Shown in pieces: positions 7,563 to 10,045 of a stretch of DNA of 10,045 nucleotides. The DNA is from Bacteroidota bacterium (lineage in GTDB: Bacteria; Bacteroidota; Bacteroidia; Chitinophagales; Chitinophagaceae), in contig JAEWJV010000058.1 of assembly GCA_023386395.1 (NCBI GenBank), positions 1 through 10,045 of the forward strand, given 5' to 3'. The notes beneath the pieces are model-generated. The model ran no database searches. It was not told the DNA's origin and saw only the letters and a list, made by a program, of their open reading frames with translations. The translations under genes were made by a program, and so were the position numbers. How positions within the stretch are numbered: the first letter of the stretch is position 1; every line of letters starts with the position of its first letter.

Positions 7563-7570
7563 CAAAAATA
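7563..7570 (-). promoter_or_regulatory. Bacteroidota -7 box for pdhB
   Basis: The minus strand reads TATTTTTG here, an exact match to TAnnTTTG and identical to the tyrS -7 box. Transcription would begin near 7556, about 14 bases before the ATG. I see no clear TTG at the -33 position, so only the -7 element is marked. Confidence 0.5.
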
Positions 7571-7646
7571 CAGGAATATGGGTTTAGAAGTTCATGTATT
7601 AGCGGTTTAATAAGATTTGAAACAGATGCGATGCGGGCGTTTGTAA

Positions 7647-7680
7647 AACAGGAAGCTGCTTTTTTGAACAGCCCCCTGTT
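7647..7680 (-). terminator. Hairpin after the lipoprotein gene
   Basis: AACAGG (7647-7652) pairs with CCTGTT (7675-7680), and GCTG (7655-7658) with CAGC (7669-7672), with an AA/CC internal mismatch and a 10-base loop. It lies 24 bases past the lipoprotein stop on the minus strand, and the 3' arm runs into TTTTAC. The T-run is short, so termination strength is uncertain. The rest of the 7543-7704 gap holds the pdhB promoter and nothing else I recognise. Confidence 0.45.
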
Positions 7681-7704
7681 ATCCGCGTTTAAGAAAACAT
7701 CCGC

Positions 7705-8859
7705 TTAATTAAAGTCAAACCATTTTTCCGCGATGGTGCTATGATAAATTTTATACAGATGCTGCCCGAAACCTTCCAGGTCCTGTTGTATTAATACAAG
7801 CGAACGACAATCCAGGTAATGAATAACGCCACCGCCGTTTCCGTAACCGCCACCGGCTGGGTCAGAAAACTGTGTTTCCATTCTCAGCACAACAGAATCG
7901 CCCAACGCTTTAATATCAGGCATAATAAATCCCGGCCCGGTTGTATAAGCGCCGTGATATAATGTTTCATTCTGGTAAGAATCGGTAATGCCTTCAAGGG
8001 GCAGGCAAAAATCACTCTGGTCGGGCAATGGAACCGCACCGCGTTCTACTGTGCGGCGGTCGAATGTGTTGCCGTTGTAAAAAGTAATTTGCTCGCCTGA
8101 AATCTGGTAAAATGTATTAAAATGAAGATGCGTATTGGGTGTGTCGGAACCCGGGCATGTGCCATATATGGAAACACCTGCGCAGCAGCTTCCTTTTATA
8201 AACTGACCATCTGCACCCCACACTTTTTCTGGCGTGGAGATAAAAAAAGAGACAGGTGAATCTATATATGACATCACCCAATCCCAGGTGTCGTTATTAG
8301 CCAGCTCCAGTCCGCATGCACTTTCTAAATCATTTTTATGCGGCATTATTTTTACAGGTTGTATGGCTTGGTCAATGGGTTTTTTATCAATATCATAAGG
8401 TGTAATCACAATATTAAAGCTCAGCGGCGGCTCCCAACCGGTTGGGTCAACGCCCATCATAATTACCGAAACTGTATCGCTGCTGTCTAAATCTTTTATT
8501 TCAGGTACATCATAATAATAGCCGGCACTGCCGCCATCGAGCGCCAGTACCTGCAGAAATACCCCGGATACATTTTCTGTGGTATCTGTATGCAGGAATT
8601 TAATGGGGAGTTTCACCTGGTCAATCAAAAACAAAGTGTCTTCAAAAGAAATTTTTAAAGAACTGCCTGATGCCCCGCCGGGAATTTGCCCTTCAATTTT
8701 ACTGGCGTCGTTAAACTGCAGAATATTCGATAAAGAATCTGCCGTAGCGGAAGTTTCCGGAGGGTTATGCGGTATGATGCCGCCAATTTTGTGACAGGAA
8801 AATAAAGCTGCAGAAAGAATAACGATGCAGCTAAGGTGTAAGAAATGCAAGTGTTTCAT
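7705..8859 (-). CDS. Uncharacterised cysteine-containing lipoprotein
   Basis: A 384-residue protein I do not recognise. The N-terminus is a lipoprotein signal peptide: hydrophobic CIVILSAALFSC with lipidation expected at Cys22, followed by HKIGG. Residues about 65-175 look like alternating beta strands (SLKISFEDTLFLI, VSGVFLQVLAL, DTVSVIMMGV, SFNIVITPYDI), suggesting an Ig-like or other beta-sandwich domain. The second half holds six further cysteines, an even number (182, 225, 226, 235, 285, 351), including an adjacent CC pair, consistent with disulfides outside the cytoplasm. A glycine-rich loop, PAGGGYGNGGG (334-344), lies near the end. No catalytic signature is obvious. It lies 96 bases after a T9SS cargo gene on the same strand, which may mean a shared transcript or a surface partner, but this is inference. 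Confidence 0.8.
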   Translation of the reverse strand: MKHLHFLHLSCIVILSAALFSCHKIGGIIPHNPPETSATADSLSNILQFNDASKIEGQIPGGASGSSLKISFEDTLFLIDQVKLPIKFLHTDTTENVSGVFLQVLALDGGSAGYYYDVPEIKDLDSSDTVSVIMMGVDPTGWEPPLSFNIVITPYDIDKKPIDQAIQPVKIMPHKNDLESACGLELANNDTWDWVMSYIDSPVSFFISTPEKVWGADGQFIKGSCCAGVSIYGTCPGSDTPNTHLHFNTFYQISGEQITFYNGNTFDRRTVERGAVPLPDQSDFCLPLEGITDSYQNETLYHGAYTTGPGFIMPDIKALGDSVVLRMETQFSDPAGGGYGNGGGVIHYLDCRSLVLIQQDLEGFGQHLYKIYHSTIAEKWFDFN

Positions 8860-8914
8860 GGTTTTATTTTTTGAGAAGTTTTGAAAAACGTTTTAATGAG
8901 AATGAGTTGATAAA

Positions 8915-8944
8915 GTTGACAGACGAGAGATGGCGGTTGACAGA
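8915..8944. repeat. Direct repeat upstream of the lipoprotein gene
   Basis: GTTGACAGA occurs at 8915-8923 and again at 8936-8944, a 21-base period or two helical turns. A related GTTGATA lies at 8906-8912. The repeats are in the 96-base gap between the T9SS cargo stop and the lipoprotein start, where no good -7 box was found. They could be a regulator site or chance. Confidence 0.4.
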
Positions 8945-8955
8945 TTCACAACTCT

Positions 8956-10045
8956 CTACCTGGCCACAAGCATTTTTTTGGTAATTGTTGTAACACCGTC
9001 AATAATCAATGAGTAGGTATAAGTGCCGGCGCTTAATGAAGATGCATCTATATTAATTATTCCGCTGCCTGGTTCGACAAGCATTATTTGTTTAATAAGT
9101 TTTCCACTCATATCATGTATTGCAATGGAAGCATTTTTTGCATTTGCAGGCTTGTTGTAATGAATGCTTGTATTGTTGCTAAGCGGGTTGGGAATATTTT
9201 GTTCGAGCGAAGCGTTGCTGAGCGTTATAGCTGTAATATTTTTTTCTCCGGGATTTTCATTTAATGAAGGAGCGCCGGATAATGTTGAAGTGTTTATGCC
9301 TGCTGCTTTTTTCAATGCGTCAATTTCCTGCTGCTGTTCCTGTATGGCTTTTATAAGTACCGGAATAATATCGGCGTACATTACACCTAAATGCTGTGCA
9401 GGTATTTTTTCTGTTTTGCCTGCAGTGTCTATTCTGTATTCATGATCTTTTACAACTTCGGGCAATACTTTTTGCAAATCCTGTGCAACCAGTCCAATCT
9501 TGTCATTATCTTCTATGCTGTTTTTCCAGTTGAAGCGCACAGGCTTCAGTTGCATAATTTCTTTTAAGCCATAATTAAGGTAACGGATATTCTTTTTATC
9601 TCGTTCATCAGAAGTATTGATGCTGCCATCTATAGACCATACATCAAACCACCTGTTTGAGGAAGTGCCAAGTTCAAATACACGGTCAATAGCAGAAACA
9701 AAACTCCCTTCTGAACCTAAAATATTTTTGCTTAGTAAATTTAACCTGGCCCCGTAGCCGGAAATGCTGGCCGGGTCGCCGAAAAACAAATCTTTATTTG
9801 TTACAATTCCAGGGCCTAAAGGATTAAGGTAGAGATAAGCGAGAATGTTACTATTCCTTGCCTGTATTCCTTTTGTGTCAATTACTAAATGCTCATGGCC
9901 GCGATCGCCGGTAACAATATAACCGCCACCACCTGAAGTTATATCTGTGCCACCTATAACTTGCAGCTTTGCTTCCGGGGTTTGGGTTCCAATGCCTACA
10001 AAGCTGTTCTTGCCTTCAATGTGTATTCCATTCGAAAGCATATTT
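8956..10045 (-). CDS. T9SS-secreted protein with S74 chaperone domain (5' end outside window)
   Basis: The frame is open to the window edge, and the first ATG (10041) falls inside a typical repeat-like phrase (NSFVGIGTQTPEAKLQV), so the true start is upstream. Numbering from that Met, 1-140 is the tail of a phage-fibre-like passenger. SDERDKKNI at 144-152 begins a Peptidase_S74 (endosialidase-type intramolecular chaperone) domain running to about 245. Its Ser144 and Lys149 match the Ser-Lys pair of self-cleaving members, and LKPVRFNWK and GLVAQDLQKVLPEVV are typical. The domain ends in a short coiled coil (IKAIQEQQQEIDALKK). After a linker, 279-361 is a T9SS type A sorting domain (LEQNIPNP, then HDMSGKLI, LSAGTYTYSL and terminal KKMLVAR), so the product should be exported across the outer membrane. 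The natural function of the passenger is unknown. No terminator is seen after the stop. Confidence 0.9.
   Translation of the reverse strand, partial: NMLSNGIHIEGKNSFVGIGTQTPEAKLQVIGGTDITSGGGGYIVTGDRGHEHLVIDTKGIQARNSNILAYLYLNPLGPGIVTNKDLFFGDPASISGYGARLNLLSKNILGSEGSFVSAIDRVFELGTSSNRWFDVWSIDGSINTSDERDKKNIRYLNYGLKEIMQLKPVRFNWKNSIEDNDKIGLVAQDLQKVLPEVVKDHEYRIDTAGKTEKIPAQHLGVMYADIIPVLIKAIQEQQQEIDALKKAAGINTSTLSGAPSLNENPGEKNITAITLSNASLEQNIPNPLSNNTSIHYNKPANAKNASIAIHDMSGKLIKQIMLVEPGSGIINIDASSLSAGTYTYSLIIDGVTTITKKMLVAR

Noticed and set aside
7627..7636. Tandem ATGCG in the gap upstream of pdhB
   Set aside because: Two 5-base units only; no sign of a longer repeat array.
8885..8894. Palindrome AAAACGTTTT upstream of the lipoprotein gene
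   Set aside because: A 10-base AT-rich palindrome is expected by chance; there is no second copy.
8925..8956. Inverted repeat GAGAG/CTCTC after the T9SS cargo gene
   Set aside because: Five base pairs with a 22-base loop is not convincing as a terminator.

Overview
The window looks like ordinary chromosomal DNA from a member of the Bacteroidota, most likely a gliding-type lineage such as Chitinophagaceae. The signs are a GldJ gliding/type IX secretion (T9SS) lipoprotein, a secreted protein with a C-terminal T9SS type A sorting domain, and promoter -7 boxes of the Bacteroidota form TAnnTTTG. The genus cannot be fixed from the sequence alone.

Left part, plus strand (1-4253). The last 21 codons of an upstream gene, perhaps an FGGY sugar kinase, are followed four bases later by a small GNAT acetyltransferase. 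A strong hairpin then closes that unit, and the tyrS promoter is embedded in its 3' side. tyrS (tyrosyl-tRNA synthetase) overlaps an alpha/beta hydrolase gene by one base, so the two are probably translated together. After a 154-base gap with its own promoter comes gldJ, a lipoprotein of the gliding/T9SS machinery. A bidirectional hairpin terminator separates it from the convergent minus-strand genes.

Right part, minus strand (10045 down to 4327). In order of transcription these are: the 3' part of a large secreted protein (passenger, then an S74 endosialidase-type chaperone domain, then a T9SS sorting domain); an unrecognised cysteine-containing lipoprotein; pdhB (pyruvate dehydrogenase E1 beta), standing apart from any pdhA; and a TonB-dependent outer-membrane receptor. 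Terminator-like hairpins after the lipoprotein gene and after pdhB suggest mostly separate transcription units. The usual ATG starts of the receptor fall in or just after the pdhB terminator, and the evidence favours an internal TTG start.

Functionally the window mixes housekeeping (tyrS, pdhB) with cell-envelope genes (GldJ, T9SS cargo, TonB receptor, lipoprotein). I found no CRISPR array, transposon, phage module, tRNA, rRNA or defence system. The points most worth checking are the S74 plus T9SS domain order in the cargo protein, the orphan lipoprotein, and the start of the TonB receptor. No stretch longer than about 165 bases lacks a gene.
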